A stretch of DNA of 64,000 nt from Microbacterium esteraromaticum (GCF_014084045.1 NZ_CP043732.1:1302001-1366000), one strand, 5' to 3'. Shown: positions 32,273 to 43,290, counted from the first letter of the stretch. Numbers and translations are program-made. Notes: a model not told the origin generated them from the letters alone.

Positions 32273-34590
32273 GCGACGGGCTCTGTGACGGTCGGTCCGA
32301 AGACGGCGGGCAGCGTGCCGCGCGAGGTCTCGCGCAGTTCGTCGACCGAGACGCTGAAGACGTCCTGCACCTCGAGGGTGGGTTCGGTATCGGTGACCCC
32401 GATGCGCAGCACCGGGTAGTCGCGTCCCTCGCAGAGGCCGCGGAACTTCACGTCCTCCTCGCGCGGCACGGTCACGATCACGCGGCCGGTCGACTCCGAG
32501 AAGAGCGCGGTCGCGGCATCCACCCCGTCCCGCTCCATCAGCTCGGTCAGCCAGACGCGCGCGCCGACGCCGAAGCGCATGACGGCCTCGGCGAGGGCCT
32601 GGCCCAGGCCGCCCTCCGAGAGGTCGTGTGCCGACGAGATCAGCCATTCCTCGCGGGCTGCTCCGAGCAGGCCCGCCAGGCGACGCTCGGCGGCGAGGTC
32701 GACCTTCGGCGGCAGGCCGCCGAGGTGGTCGTGCACGACGTCGGCCCAGGCCGATCCCGACAGCTCGGTCGAGGTGACGCCGAGGAGGTAGATGTTGTCG
32801 CCGGCGTCCTGCCAGCCCGACGGGATGCGGCGCGAGACGTCGTCGATGATGCCGAGCACGCCGACCAGGGGCGTCGGGTGGATCGGCACGTCGCCTGTCT
32901 GGTTGTAGAAAGACACGTTGCCGCCGGTGACGGGGGTGCCCAGCTCGTAGCATCCGTCGGCCAGACCGTCGACGGTCTGCCCGAACTGCCACATGACCTC
33001 GGGGTTCTCGGGGGATCCGAAGTTGAGGCAGTCGGTGATCGCCGTCGGGGTGGCGCCGGTGACGGCGACGTTGCGGTACGCCTCGGCGAGAGCGAGCTGA
33101 GCGCCGGCGTACGGGTCGAGCTGGCAGTAGCGGCCGTTGGCGTCGGTCGAGACGGCGAAGCCGAGGCCGGACTCCTCGTCGACGCGCACCATTCCGGCGT
33201 CGTCGGGGAAGGCGAGTGCCGTGTTGCCGCCGACGTAGAAGTCGTACTGGTTGGTGATCCAGCTGGTGTCGGCGAGGTTCGGCGAGCCGAGCATGGCGAG
33301 GAACTGCGCCCGCAGCACGTCGGCGTCGTTCGCCCGGGGGAGGTTCTCGGCGGCATCCGCCTGGAGTGCGTCGATCCACGCCGGGTATGCGACGGGGCGG
33401 TCGTAGACGGGGCCGTCGACCGCGACGGTCGAGGGGTCGACGTCGACGATGCGCTCGCCCTGCCAGTCGATGACGAGGCGGCCGTCGCCGGTGACCTCGC
33501 CGAGCACGCTGGTCTCGACCTCCCACTTGCCGACGACCTCGAGGAAGGCATCGAGCTTCGCAGGCGAGACGATCGCCATCATGCGCTCCTGCGACTCGCT
33601 CATCAGGATCTCTTCGGCGGTGAGCGACGGGTCGCGCAGCAGCACGTTGTCGAGCGACACGTGCATGCCGCTGTCGCCGTTGGCGGCGAGCTCGCTCGTC
33701 GCGCACGAGATGCCGGCGGCGCCCAGGTCTTGAATCGCCTCGACGAGCTCGAGCTTGTACAGCTCGAGGCAGCACTCGATGAGCACCTTCTCGGCGAACG
33801 GGTCGCCCACCTGCACGGCGGGTCGCTTGGTCGGGCCGGCCTGGTCGAAGGAGTCGGATGCCAGGATGCTGGCGCCGCCGATGCCGTCGCCGCCCGTGCG
33901 GGCGCCGAACAGGACGACCTTGTTGCCGACGCCCGTCGCGTTGGCGAGCTTGAGGTCTTCGTGGCGGAGCACGCCGACGGCGAGGGCGTTGACGAGCGGG
34001 TTGGCCTGGTAGACGGAGTCGAAGACCGTCTCGCCGCCGATGTTGGGCAGGCCGAGGCAGTTGCCGTAGAAGCTGATGCCGCTGGTGACGCCGTGCACGA
34101 CGCGCGGGGTGTCGGGGTGGTCGATGGCGCCGAAGCGAAGGGCGTCCATCACCGCGACAGGGCGGGCGCCCATCGAGATGATGTCGCGGACGATGCCGCC
34201 GACGCCGGTGGCGGCGCCCTGGAAGGGCTCGATGAAGCTGGGGTGGTTGTGAGACTCGGCCTTGAATGTCACGGCCCAGCCCTCGCCCACGTCGACGACG
34301 CCGGCGTTCTGGCCCATGCCGACCATGAGGCGCTCGCGCATCTCGTCGGAGACCTTCTGGCCGAAGCGGCGCAGGTAGTTCTTCGAGGACTTGTAGGAGC
34401 AGTGCTCAGACCACATCACCGAGTACATGGCGAGCTCGCCGGAGGTGGGCCGTCGGCCCAGGATCTCCTTGATGCGGGCGTACTCATCGTCCTTGAGCCC
34501 GAGGGCGCCGTACGGCTGCTCCTTCTCAGGGGTTGCGATGGCGTTCTCGACCGAGTCGGGAACGTGGGTGGTGGTGTTCGGGGTGGTCAC
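32269..34590 (-). CDS. purL: Phosphoribosylformylglycinamidine synthase subunit II
   Basis: Fourth step of purine synthesis: ATP- and glutamine-dependent amination of FGAR to FGAM, in complex with PurQ and PurS. The protein of about 773 residues shows [14 protein letters not shown] and KAESHNHPS (ATP/substrate site) plus two AIRS-type domain pairs. GTG 34590 is chosen as start because GGAG lies five bases upstream; GTG 34596 overlaps the ribosome-binding site. The size is usual for the small (Gram-positive) PurL. purS and purQ are not next to it. Confidence 0.95.
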   Translation of the reverse strand: MTTPNTTTHVPDSVENAIATPEKEQPYGALGLKDDEYARIKEILGRRPTSGELAMYSVMWSEHCSYKSSKNYLRRFGQKVSDEMRERLMVGMGQNAGVVDVGEGWAVTFKAESHNHPSFIEPFQGAATGVGGIVRDIISMGARPVAVMDALRFGAIDHPDTPRVVHGVTSGISFYGNCLGLPNIGGETVFDSVYQANPLVNALAVGVLRHEDLKLANATGVGNKVVLFGARTGGDGIGGASILASDSFDQAGPTKRPAVQVGDPFAEKVLIECCLELYKLELVEAIQDLGAAGISCATSELAANGDSGMHVSLDNVLLRDPSLTAEEILMSESQERMMAIVSPAKLDAFLEVVGKWEVETSVLGEVTGDGRLVIDWQGERIVDVDPSTVAVDGPVYDRPVAYPAWIDALQADAAENLPRANDADVLRAQFLAMLGSPNLADTSWITNQYDFYVGGNTALAFPDDAGMVRVDEESGLGFAVSTDANGRYCQLDPYAGAQLALAEAYRNVAVTGATPTAITDCLNFGSPENPEVMWQFGQTVDGLADGCYELGTPVTGGNVSFYNQTGDVPIHPTPLVGVLGIIDDVSRRIPSGWQDAGDNIYLLGVTSTELSGSAWADVVHDHLGGLPPKVDLAAERRLAGLLGAAREEWLISSAHDLSEGGLGQALAEAVMRFGVGARVWLTELMERDGVDAATALFSESTGRVIVTVPREEDVKFRGLCEGRDYPVLRIGVTDTEPTLEVQDVFSVSVDELRETSRGTLPAVFGPTVTEPVA

Positions 34591-34751
34591 GCGCACTCCA
34601 AGAGAAGGGGGCCGGCGGGCAGCACCAGTTTAGTCGCACGGTGCCCCACCGCCCGACCTGCACAACTCCGGAAGAACACGTCGTCGCGCATCGGTTGGCA
34701 GCCGGTGCACGGTGGTGCACAGTGGAGAGATGACCTTCGAGGCGCAGAGCG

Positions 34752-35795
34752 ATGCCTGAGCACTCGCCCTCGCTCGGTGTGCCCGGCCTGTCGGCCGAAC
34801 TCGAGCGCGTGTACGTCTTCGTCGTGCACCGCGGTCCGACGCAGCCGGCCGACGTCTCCGACGCGCTCGGCATCGCCGAGACGCGGGCGGCGGATGCCCT
34901 CGACGCGCTGCACGACATAGGGCTGATCGTGCTGTCGGAGATCGGCGACGGGGCCTACCTCCCGGTCGACCCGCAGGTCGCGCTCGGTGCCGTCGCGGAT
35001 CGCCTCAGCGACCAGGTCGCCGATCTGCGGCGCCAGATTCCCGACTTGAGCGAGCAGTATCAGCGCTCGATCAGCAAGGCGCCCGCGGAGCCGCGCACCC
35101 TGGTGATCACCGACGCGACCGAGATCGCGCACTGGTACGTGCGCCTGCAGCATCAGGCCGGCCGCGAGCTGCTCACCTTCGATCGCCCGCCGTACGTGTC
35201 GCTGGGCATGGAGCCGCTCGAGGTGTCGACGATCTCGAGGGGCGTCACCTGGCGGGTGGTGTACGCCCCCGAGAGCTTCGCGAGGGAGAGCGCATGGGCT
35301 GAGGCCGTTCGGCTGGCGGGGCGCGGTGAGCACGCCCGTATAGCCGCATCTCTTCCCATCAAACTCGTCATCGCCGATCGCGAGATCGCGCTCGTCGGGC
35401 TCAATCTGCACGGCAGCCGGGTAGAGGCGCTGGTCACCGAGTCGCCGCTGCTGATCGGGCTGCTTGCCGAGACCTTCGAGCGGTACTGGGATCGCGCGCT
35501 CCCGCTCGGAGCGGTGCCGCAGGAGGAGGTCGCCGGCGCGGACGACATCGCCGAGGCGCTCGGCGCAGCCGTCGCGACGGTCACGGCAGCCGATGGCGGG
35601 GCATCGCGTCCGACGCCTGAGCAGCAGGCGATCCTCGCGCTGATCGGCGCGGGCCTGACCGACGACGCCATCGCGTCGCAGCTCGGCTTCTCGGTGCGCT
35701 CACTGCGCCGCCGCAGCAGTGAGCTGATGGCTGACCTCGGGGTGCAGAACAGGTTCCAGCTGGGAGTCGAAGCCGCGCGACGAGGCTGGGTCTGA
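34752..35795 (+). CDS. TrmB-like/LuxR-type transcriptional regulator
   Basis: A 347-residue regulator. Residues about 10-75 form a TrmB/MarR-like winged helix (ADVSDALGIAETRAADALDAL). The middle is a phospholipase-D-like/TrmB effector region. The C-terminal 65 residues are a LuxR-type HTH (LTDDAIASQLGFSVRSLRRRSSELM, here in two parts LTDDAIASQLGF and SVRSLRRRSSEL). Such two-HTH regulators are common in actinobacteria and usually uncharacterised. It is divergent from purL; the target may be the downstream secreted protease (inference). Confidence 0.8.
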   Translation: MPEHSPSLGVPGLSAELERVYVFVVHRGPTQPADVSDALGIAETRAADALDALHDIGLIVLSEIGDGAYLPVDPQVALGAVADRLSDQVADLRRQIPDLSEQYQRSISKAPAEPRTLVITDATEIAHWYVRLQHQAGRELLTFDRPPYVSLGMEPLEVSTISRGVTWRVVYAPESFARESAWAEAVRLAGRGEHARIAASLPIKLVIADREIALVGLNLHGSRVEALVTESPLLIGLLAETFERYWDRALPLGAVPQEEVAGADDIAEALGAAVATVTAADGGASRPTPEQQAILALIGAGLTDDAIASQLGFSVRSLRRRSSELMADLGVQNRFQLGVEAARRGWV

Positions 35796-35949
35796 TCCCG
35801 GTCGCCGCCGCGTCCGCATCTGCGCGCCGACGGGGTGGCATCGCCGTGCACTGACCGGCTGCGGCCACTGACCGCCGGATGCCGCGCCGCGGGCTATATC
35901 GTCATCCGGTACCGGCTCCACCCGTGCCGGAGAGCCCGAAGGAACCCTC

Positions 35950-38900
35950 ATGGCCGAGCCGTCCTCCGCGCGTCGTCGCCGACGCGTCCTGTCCACCTGG
36001 CTGCTGACCGCATCCCTCGTCCTGTCCGCGGCGGTGACGTCGGTCGCAGCTCCCGCCGTGGCGGCGCCAGACGAATCCGGCCTGCGCGCCGAGAAGTCGC
36101 AGGGAGCCGGTGCGCCCAAGCACGGCTTGAAGGCCGGCGAATACGTCGTCGTGCTGCGCGATCCGGCGGCGGCGCGCTACACCGGCGGCATCCCCGGTCT
36201 GAAGGCGTCGGCCGAGCGGCGGAAGCCGTTCTCGCCGAAGAGCACGGCCGTGCGCAAGTACGTCGATCACCTCAAGGGCGCGCAGCGTTCGGTCGCGAAC
36301 GACGCGGGCGTGAAGCCGTTCGCGACGTACCAGCTCACCACCAACGGCTTCGCCGCTCGCCTGTCGGCCAAGCAGGCGAACGCGCTCGCGAACGACCCGC
36401 GCGTCCAGCGGGTGGTCAAGAGCGAGCTCCTGAAGGTGCAGGACGCCACGACATCGACCGGGTATCTCGGTCTCGAGGGTGCCGACGGCGTGTGGCAGGG
36501 GATCGGCGGAGAGCAGAACGCGGGCGCCGGCGTCGTCGTCGGCGTGCTCGACACCGGCATCGCCCCCGAGAACCCGTCGTTCGCCGGGGCTCCGCTCGGC
36601 ACCGACGCCGGCGCCGAGCCCTACCGCGACGGCGACGCGATCGTGTTCGACAAGAGCGACGGATCGCAGTTCCGCGGCGTGTGCCAGACCGGCTCGCAGT
36701 TCGGCGCCGACGAGTGCTCGACCAAGATCATCGGCGCGCGCTGGTTCGTCGACGGTTTCGGCGCCGACAGCATCGGAGACGAGAGCATCGGCGAGTACCT
36801 GTCGCCGCGCGACGGCGGCTCGCACGGCTCGCACACCGCGAGCACGGCGGCGGGTGCGTTCGACGTCGACGCCGGACAGGCGCACATCTCGGGCGTCGCG
36901 CCGGCGGCCAAGATCGCTGTGTACAAGGTGTGCTGGTCGGGCGAGGATGCCACGACCGACCGAGACGACGGATGCGCCTTCACCGACCTCCTGTCTGCTA
37001 TCGACGCCGCCGTCGCTGACGGCGTCGACGTGATCAATTACTCGATCGGCGGTGGCAGCGCCGCCTCGACGAACGAGGTCACCGACCAGGCGTTCATGGC
37101 CGCGGCATCCGCCGGCGTGTTCGTCGCGGCCGCTGCCGGCAACGACGGGCCCGACGCCACGACTCTGTCGAACGCCTCGCCGTGGATCACCACGGTCGCG
37201 GCGTCCACCTTCCCCACGCCGGTCGCGACCGTCTCGCTCGGCAGCGGCGAGAACATGCTCGGCGCCTCGATCACGGTTCCGGATGCCGGGATCACCGGCC
37301 CCTTCGTCGAGGCGGCCTCCCTCGCCGTGGCCGGCGCCTCTTCGCCGCGCCTGTGCGGACCGAACACGCTCGACCCGGCCAAGGCCGTAGGAAAGATCGT
37401 GCTCTGCGACCGCGGCACCGTCGACCGCGTGGCGAAGTCGGCCGAGGTGAAGCGCGCCGGCGGCATCGGCATGGTGCTCGTCAACACGAGCCCCGACTCC
37501 ACCGACTTCGACGCGCACAGCGTGCCGACCGTTCACGTCGACGCTGACTCCGCAGACCTGCTGCACACCTACGCGCAGACCACGGGAGCAACGGTCACCC
37601 TGCGTGCCGGCAACCCCGAGCAGCTCCCCGTGTCGCCGGCTCCGCAGATCGCAGGGTTCTCGTCGCGCGGTCCGATCGAGGTCGACGGCTCCGACCTCAT
37701 CAAGCCCGACATCGCGGCTCCGGGCGTCAACGTCCTCGCGGCGTACGCGAACGCCGACGGCGCGACGCCGAAGTGGGGGTACATGTCGGGCACGTCCATG
37801 GCATCCCCCCACGTCGCCGGTCTCGCGGCGCTCTACCAGGGCACCCTGCCGGCCGCGACGCCGGCTGAGATCAAGTCGGCGATCATGACCTCCGCGACCG
37901 ACACGGTCGACGCGGCGGGCGACCCGGTCGCCGACCCGTTCGCGCAGGGCAACGGCCAGGTCGTGCCGAAGGGGTTCCTCGACCCCGGCCTGGTGTACCT
38001 GAGCGACGTGGACGACTGGAACGGCTACCTCGCCGGAATCGGCCAGCCGACCTCGGCACCGGCCGTGGCGATCGACGGCTCCGACCTGAATCTCCCCTCG
38101 ATCGGCATCGGCAGCATGCCTGGCCGCCAGACGATCACCCGCACCGTCACCGCAACGCACGCGGGCACGTTCACCGCGTCGGTCACCGGCCTGCCCGGTG
38201 TCACTGCGACCGTCGAGCCGTCGACCCTCACCTTCGCCGAGGCCGGCGAGCAGCGCACGTTCACGGTGAGCTTCCTGCGCACCGACGCCGCGCTCGAGCA
38301 GTTCAGCACCGGCACGCTCACGTGGAGCGACGGGGAGTCGAGCGTGCGCAGCGCGCTCGCCGTGCGCCCTTCGGCGTTCGACGCGCCGGAATCGGCCGCG
38401 GGCATCGGCACGACCGGGTCGGCCGAGTTCCAGGTGAGCCTCGGCGAGGACGCCTCGATTCCGGTCGCCACCGCGGGTCTCGCCCGTGGCGACCGCGCCG
38501 AGGGCACGATCACCGAGGCCGAGGGCACCCAGCGCTATGCGGTGGACATCCCCGAGGGCGCGTCGTTCGCACGGTTCGACCTCGACACGCTCGACGAGAC
38601 CGGCGACCTCGACCTGCAGGTGTGGCGCCGCGAGGCCAACGGCGACCTGACCTCGATCGCGGGATACTCGGCCACCGATTCGCCCGACGAGCGCGTGGAT
38701 CTCACCTACCTCGAGCCCGGCACCTACGTCGCGATCGTGCAGCTGTACCGCCCCGGCCAGTCCGCCGGCGTCGACTACGAGCTGACCAGCTATGTCGTGT
38801 CCCCCGAGACCACTGACGGCGGCCTGCAGGTCACCCCGAACCCGGTGGCGGGCGCCGTGGGCGACAGCCCGACCGTCACCGCATCGTGGAGCGACCTCGC

Positions 38901-41277
38901 GCCCGGCCAGTACGTGGGCGTCGTCTCGTTCGGCGACACCGGACGGCAGACGCTGATCGAGGTGGATGCCGGTGAGGACGTGCCGGCGGAGCCGGGGATC
39001 CCGACCCTGACCGTCGACCCGGGAGCCGACGAGTGGGTCGCGCGCGGCGCCGACCTGCGGCTGACCGCTGCCGGCCTCATTCCGGGAGCGACCTACTCGG
39101 TGTCGTTCGGCGACGGCGATGTCGTCCGCTCCGGGCGCGCAGGAGCCTCCGGCGCGATCGACTGGACTCTCGTCATCACCGATGAAGTGCCGCTCGGCGA
39201 CGCCGTCGTGCACGTCCGCGGCGAGGGAGCGGACCTCAGCGCCGCATTCCGCGTCACACCCGTGGCGATCTCGGAGGCCCATGTCGATACCCGCACGGCA
39301 CTGAACGCGCAGGTGTTCACCACGGCGCTGATCTTCTTCACCGGGCACGGCGATGTGCGTTACCGCTTCATCGCGACGGAGACCGGCGAGGTGCTGGCCG
39401 AAGGCGTGACGTCGGTCGCGGGGCCGGCCTTCGCCGCCAACACTCCGACCGTGCCCACCGCGGCGGTCGAGATGCACGCCGAGCTCACACCGGTGATCGC
39501 CGAGGGCGTGGACGGCCCGACGTTCACGACCACGTCGGCGACACCGGACACCTGGGAACCGGGCTCGGTCGTGATCGAGCCGTCTGCGGACGGCGCGAGC
39601 ACGGTCGACGTGACCCTGACCAACAACGGGTACTACGCACCCGCGGTGACCGTGCAGTACCGCACCTGCGACTCGCGTCGCATCGATGCGCACCTGTTCG
39701 TCCCGACCGGCGAGGCGTCGCAGACGTGGAACGTCGCCGGGGTGACCGAGGTGAGTGTCATCGACGAGTATGGTCAGGTGCTGGCGACCCACCAGGTCGC
39801 GAGCGCGGCGGCGTGCGATCCGACGGCGATCTCGATCACACAGGACTTCTGGGTGACACTGAGCGCGACGCCGCAGAGCGATGGCGCGTACGAGGCCGAG
39901 CGCCCGATCACCATGGAGCTCAGCAACCGGTACGCGCCGCGCATCGACGGGTTCCAGTTCGTGGTCGGAGCCGCCCCGCGCGAATCGCAGCCGTTCCTCG
40001 TGAAGGACGCTCCGACGGAGTATGTCGAGGAGCGCGGCCCCATCGAGACGGCCACCGTGCAGGTCGCGGAGAACACCCGCCACTGGGCGCTGATCCGCTG
40101 GAACGAGAAGCTCGGTCCGATCTGGCTGCAGAAGGGCTGGTGGCACTGGAGCGCTCCGGTGTCGGTCGCCGAGCTGCAGAGCGGCGACGCCACCCCTCCC
40201 ACCACGACGCTCAGTTGGACGCCGGCCGAGCCCGACGGCGAGCACGGCTGGTACGTCTCGAAGCCGTCATTCACGCTGAGCGCGACCGATGTAGGCGGCA
40301 GTGGAGTCGGCGCGGTGCAGTACCGCATCGGCGGTGGGCGCTGGCTCGACTACGTCAAGCCGGTGACGGTGGATGCCCAGGGTGAGGCGGTCGTGCAGTA
40401 CCGGACCACAGACACGGCCGGCAATGCCGAGGAGATCCGCTCGACCACCGTCCGGGTGGACTCAGTCGCGCCGACCTCGACCGCCTCGGCGGAGGTCGTC
40501 GGCGATGCGATGCGTGTCTCGGTGGATGCCGACGATGCGGCCTCTCGGGTCGCCGGCACCTCGGTGCGCGTCGACGACGGCGAGTGGGCGGCCTACACGG
40601 CGCCGATCGCGGTCGCCGGTGCCGGCGAGCACGTGGTCGAGTACCGCTCGACCGACTTCGCCGGCAACCAGGAGGAGGTGCGCCGCCTGACGGTGATCGT
40701 GCCCGCGGCGCCCGCGCCCGACTCCCGCGCCCCGAGTACCGTCTCGGCCTCGGCTGACGAGGTCGTCTTCGGTGACGACGCCAGCATCGATGTGAAGGTC
40801 ACTCCGGCCGCGCATGGGCGGATCGAGGTGCGCCTCGGCGGCGAGCTGCTCGGTTGGGCGAACGCCGGCAACGGCAAGGCGACCGTGAAGCTCAAGAACG
40901 TCACGCTGACGCCGGGCGAGCACCTGCTCGGTGTCACGTACGAGGGCGATCGCAAGACGGCACCGTCGGCTACGACGCTCGAGCTCACCGTGTCGAAGGC
41001 GACGCCGAAGGTCTCGGTGAAGGCAGCCAAGAAGGTTGACGCCTCGAGCACGACGATCGAGGTGCGGGTGGCCGGCGTGGCCGAACGCGCGGCGACGGGA
41101 GCTGTCAAGGTGTCGGTCGGCTCGCGGACGTTGAGCATCGAGGCCGCCGAGGCGTGGGTTCCGGTGAGGATCGATGGACTCTCCCAGGGTGACAACGAGA
41201 TCACTGTCATGTATGAGGGCGACGTTCACTACGCCGCCGGCTCGGCGAAGGCGGTGATCAAGGCGCAGCTGCGCTGA
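35950..41277 (+). CDS. Very large secreted subtilisin-like serine protease
   Basis: A 1775-residue S8-family peptidase. It has a signal peptide (cleavage near AVAAP, about residue 40) and an inhibitor I9-type propeptide (about 50-155). The catalytic domain has Asp201 (VLDTGIAPE), His292 (GSHGSHTA) and Ser616 (GTSMASPH). A PA-type insert is indicated by VGKIVLCDRG. A fibronectin-like subtilase domain, a PPC-like beta domain (about 850-950) and several Ig-like/OmpL47-like repeats follow (DxxGNxE-type SVAPT...AGNQEEVR blocks, about 1420-1590), ending with bacterial Ig-like domains. There is no LPXTG, so it is probably released or held by charge. GAAGGAA precedes the ATG. Likely a nutritional exoprotease. 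Confidence 0.93.
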   Translation: MAEPSSARRRRRVLSTWLLTASLVLSAAVTSVAAPAVAAPDESGLRAEKSQGAGAPKHGLKAGEYVVVLRDPAAARYTGGIPGLKASAERRKPFSPKSTAVRKYVDHLKGAQRSVANDAGVKPFATYQLTTNGFAARLSAKQANALANDPRVQRVVKSELLKVQDATTSTGYLGLEGADGVWQGIGGEQNAGAGVVVGVLDTGIAPENPSFAGAPLGTDAGAEPYRDGDAIVFDKSDGSQFRGVCQTGSQFGADECSTKIIGARWFVDGFGADSIGDESIGEYLSPRDGGSHGSHTASTAAGAFDVDAGQAHISGVAPAAKIAVYKVCWSGEDATTDRDDGCAFTDLLSAIDAAVADGVDVINYSIGGGSAASTNEVTDQAFMAAASAGVFVAAAAGNDGPDATTLSNASPWITTVAASTFPTPVATVSLGSGENMLGASITVPDAGITGPFVEAASLAVAGASSPRLCGPNTLDPAKAVGKIVLCDRGTVDRVAKSAEVKRAGGIGMVLVNTSPDSTDFDAHSVPTVHVDADSADLLHTYAQTTGATVTLRAGNPEQLPVSPAPQIAGFSSRGPIEVDGSDLIKPDIAAPGVNVLAAYANADGATPKWGYMSGTSMASPHVAGLAALYQGTLPAATPAEIKSAIMTSATDTVDAAGDPVADPFAQGNGQVVPKGFLDPGLVYLSDVDDWNGYLAGIGQPTSAPAVAIDGSDLNLPSIGIGSMPGRQTITRTVTATHAGTFTASVTGLPGVTATVEPSTLTFAEAGEQRTFTVSFLRTDAALEQFSTGTLTWSDGESSVRSALAVRPSAFDAPESAAGIGTTGSAEFQVSLGEDASIPVATAGLARGDRAEGTITEAEGTQRYAVDIPEGASFARFDLDTLDETGDLDLQVWRREANGDLTSIAGYSATDSPDERVDLTYLEPGTYVAIVQLYRPGQSAGVDYELTSYVVSPETTDGGLQVTPNPVAGAVGDSPTVTASWSDLAPGQYVGVVSFGDTGRQTLIEVDAGEDVPAEPGIPTLTVDPGADEWVARGADLRLTAAGLIPGATYSVSFGDGDVVRSGRAGASGAIDWTLVITDEVPLGDAVVHVRGEGADLSAAFRVTPVAISEAHVDTRTALNAQVFTTALIFFTGHGDVRYRFIATETGEVLAEGVTSVAGPAFAANTPTVPTAAVEMHAELTPVIAEGVDGPTFTTTSATPDTWEPGSVVIEPSADGASTVDVTLTNNGYYAPAVTVQYRTCDSRRIDAHLFVPTGEASQTWNVAGVTEVSVIDEYGQVLATHQVASAAACDPTAISITQDFWVTLSATPQSDGAYEAERPITMELSNRYAPRIDGFQFVVGAAPRESQPFLVKDAPTEYVEERGPIETATVQVAENTRHWALIRWNEKLGPIWLQKGWWHWSAPVSVAELQSGDATPPTTTLSWTPAEPDGEHGWYVSKPSFTLSATDVGGSGVGAVQYRIGGGRWLDYVKPVTVDAQGEAVVQYRTTDTAGNAEEIRSTTVRVDSVAPTSTASAEVVGDAMRVSVDADDAASRVAGTSVRVDDGEWAAYTAPIAVAGAGEHVVEYRSTDFAGNQEEVRRLTVIVPAAPAPDSRAPSTVSASADEVVFGDDASIDVKVTPAAHGRIEVRLGGELLGWANAGNGKATVKLKNVTLTPGEHLLGVTYEGDRKTAPSATTLELTVSKATPKVSVKAAKKVDASSTTIEVRVAGVAERAATGAVKVSVGSRTLSIEAAEAWVPVRIDGLSQGDNEITVMYEGDVHYAAGSAKAVIKAQLR

Positions 41278-41611
41278 TCAGTGGGTGGGGATGCCGTGTA
41301 GCCGGGTCGGCAGGCGGCGGCCTCGCTGAGATTGCGCTCGAATGCGTACTCCATGTCGCGCATGTGCGTGCGCTGGAACGGGTTGCCCGCGTTGGCGGAG
41401 GTAGGAGTACAGGTCTCGGCTGGCGCTGGACGCCGGAGGGGGATGAGGGCGACTTCGTGCCTTCTCGGCGAGCCGTGGGGTTCCGTCGCGAAGCCTGTCG
41501 CCCGCCGCCAGGTCGCCATTGACGATGGATTGCGCCTCCGCGACGCAGGAGTGAGTGAGCGGTCGGCGTCTCACCTGCTGTCCGGGCCGCACCGTCGACT
41601 CATCGCCGGCA
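41278..41611. other. Gene-free gap after the protease
   Basis: This stretch of roughly 330 bases between convergent genes has open frames on both strands, but none has a start, codon pattern and family signature together. A short minus-strand segment (about 41300-41400) reads RDMEYAFERNLSEAAAC and may be the decayed end of a gene. I cannot name it. Confidence 0.4.
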
Positions 41612-41688
41612 CCGTCATCCCGTCGGTCGCCCGTCGTCCCTTCGGTCGCCCGTCATCCCGTCGGCCGCACCGTCACCCGGTCGGGCGG
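41612..41688. repeat. Four 19-bp tandem repeats reaching into the HNH gene
   Basis: Units start CCGTCATCCC, CCGTCGTCCC, CCGTCATCCC and CCGTCACCCG at 41612, 41631, 41650 and 41670, each with a GTCGG-type second half. The last unit contains the stop codon and final residues (FRPTG) of the HNH protein, so repeat slippage could change its C-terminus. Confidence 0.75.
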
Positions 41689-43121
41689 AATCTCGGCGGC
41701 GGAGGGTCGATCCCGGTCCACGCCGCTGTGAGCGCCGCCCGAGGTCGAAGCCGGGTGGGACCTCGCCCTGGTCTCGTGCCCGGCGGATGCAGTACGAAGT
41801 CGTCCTTGCCCGCCCTGCTCAGTCGCCAGCCGTGGTGGTGCAGGTTCATGTGGTGGAACCGGCACAGAAGAATCCCGCGGTCGATGTCGGTGCGGCCCTG
41901 GTCACGGTGCCACTGATCGATGTGGTGGGCTTCGCAGTACGACGGCGGCCTGTCGCATCCCGGCCAGCGGCATCCGCCGTCGCGCACGGCGAGGGCGATC
42001 CGCTGCCGCGGCGTGAAAAGGCGGTGCTCGCGTCCGACGTCGAGAGGGTTGCCGCACGCGTCGACGGCGACCGGCACGTATCCGTTGTCGCAGATGCGCT
42101 GATCGGCTGCCTCGGCCGGTAGGGCGACGAGTCCGTCTTCGCTGTGCGCCGCACCAGCGGCAGTGCCCGCGCCGTCCACCACCTGCACCAGTCGCACCCC
42201 GGCCTGACGAGTCCCGAACACGGTCTCGGCGTCGGCGAGCGCTCCGGCGCGCAGCACATCGACGAACAGGTCGTAGGCGAGTTGGTCGTTGGTGCGCTCG
42301 TCGCGGCTCAGCTCGTCGGCGCGCTCACGCTCGGACGAGTCGACGAAGCGAGGACCGCCCCGTCGCGGTCGAAGCGCGCTGGCCAGCACGGTCTCGGCGA
42401 GCAGCCCGCCCTCGTCGTCGAACAGGAAGGATCCGCGCCGGTTGCCGTCGGCGTCCGTCCACAGTCGGAAGCTGCGGCGTTCGTGCCTCTCGAGGAACCG
42501 TCGATGCGCTCCGTCGGGGTCGAGCCGGTCGCGGATGGCCCGCGCCGAGTTCCGCAGCTCCTCCAGCGAGCGTGCCGAGCACTCGGCGATCAGCTGCTCA
42601 GCGGCCTCCGCCCATGCATCCCGAACCGCGTCGGACTCCACCGGCGGATCCCCCAGCCCCAGCCGGATCGCGTCCTGCTGCACCGCGGTGATCTGCCCTG
42701 CGACCAGCGCTGAGGTGAGCGGTGCATCCCACGCGGGAGTCGGGCGCTCGGCATCCGGCTGATCTGTCGTCGGCAGAGGCGGTGTCAGCAGCGATTCGCC
42801 GACCCGCACCTTTCGGGCGGCATCGGCTTTGGTCGAGCCGGTGAGATCCTGCAGCAGGGATGCGGCGGTGCGGTGCCCGCGCGACTGCGCGAGGCCAGAC
42901 TGCCCCGCATCCCGTGCAGAGCGCGTCGCGATGACTCCCGCCGCTGCGACCTGCGCGAGCTCGGCCTCGCGGATCAGCGTCGCCGATGCCTCGGCCACCG
43001 CGACGGCCTCGGCGTCGCTCAACTGCGATACATGCGAAGCGAGATCGCACGGCTCGACGACCTCGCCGAGAAGCGCGATCAGCGCGGCTGCGCTGTCGGT
43101 GATCTCGGTCGCGAACGTCAT
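41673..43121 (-). CDS. DUF222-HNH endonuclease-domain protein
   Basis: A 482-residue protein started at minus-strand ATG 43121. The N-terminal two thirds are the DUF222 helical domain, typical of the many actinobacterial 13E12-repeat-family proteins. The C-terminus has an HNH nuclease: CRWPGCDRPPSYCEAHHID and ILLCRFHHMNLHHHG, with paired Cys and catalytic His. Copies are often multiple per genome and may be domesticated mobile-element nucleases (family knowledge). GATACT lies six bases before the ATG, so it may be leaderless. Confidence 0.88.
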   Translation of the reverse strand: MTFATEITDSAAALIALLGEVVEPCDLASHVSQLSDAEAVAVAEASATLIREAELAQVAAAGVIATRSARDAGQSGLAQSRGHRTAASLLQDLTGSTKADAARKVRVGESLLTPPLPTTDQPDAERPTPAWDAPLTSALVAGQITAVQQDAIRLGLGDPPVESDAVRDAWAEAAEQLIAECSARSLEELRNSARAIRDRLDPDGAHRRFLERHERRSFRLWTDADGNRRGSFLFDDEGGLLAETVLASALRPRRGGPRFVDSSERERADELSRDERTNDQLAYDLFVDVLRAGALADAETVFGTRQAGVRLVQVVDGAGTAAGAAHSEDGLVALPAEAADQRICDNGYVPVAVDACGNPLDVGREHRLFTPRQRIALAVRDGGCRWPGCDRPPSYCEAHHIDQWHRDQGRTDIDRGILLCRFHHMNLHHHGWRLSRAGKDDFVLHPPGTRPGRGPTRLRPRAALTAAWTGIDPPPPRFRPTG

Positions 43122-43290
43122 GCTTCCAGTATCGAGAAGGCCACCGACATTCGAATCTGTATTCGAGGCGATCGGGAGCCTGACCGGATCACGAACGTGT
43201 AACGAAGCAACCCGTGTCAACTTTCGAACGGCTATCCCTCGCCTGACGTGGAACGTATGCAGAGCAGGTCGTCGATCGAGCGGATGCCCT

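Noticed and set aside
32626..34920. 764-residue plus-strand ORF opposite purL
   Set aside because: Antisense shadow; PurL is unambiguous on the minus strand.
35902..40245. 1447-residue minus-strand ORF opposite the subtilase
   Set aside because: Antisense shadow of a well-supported protease; composition is artefactual.
41300..41400. Minus-strand peptide RDMEYAFERNLSEAAAC as a real gene
   Set aside because: Short, no start or family support; at most a decayed remnant.
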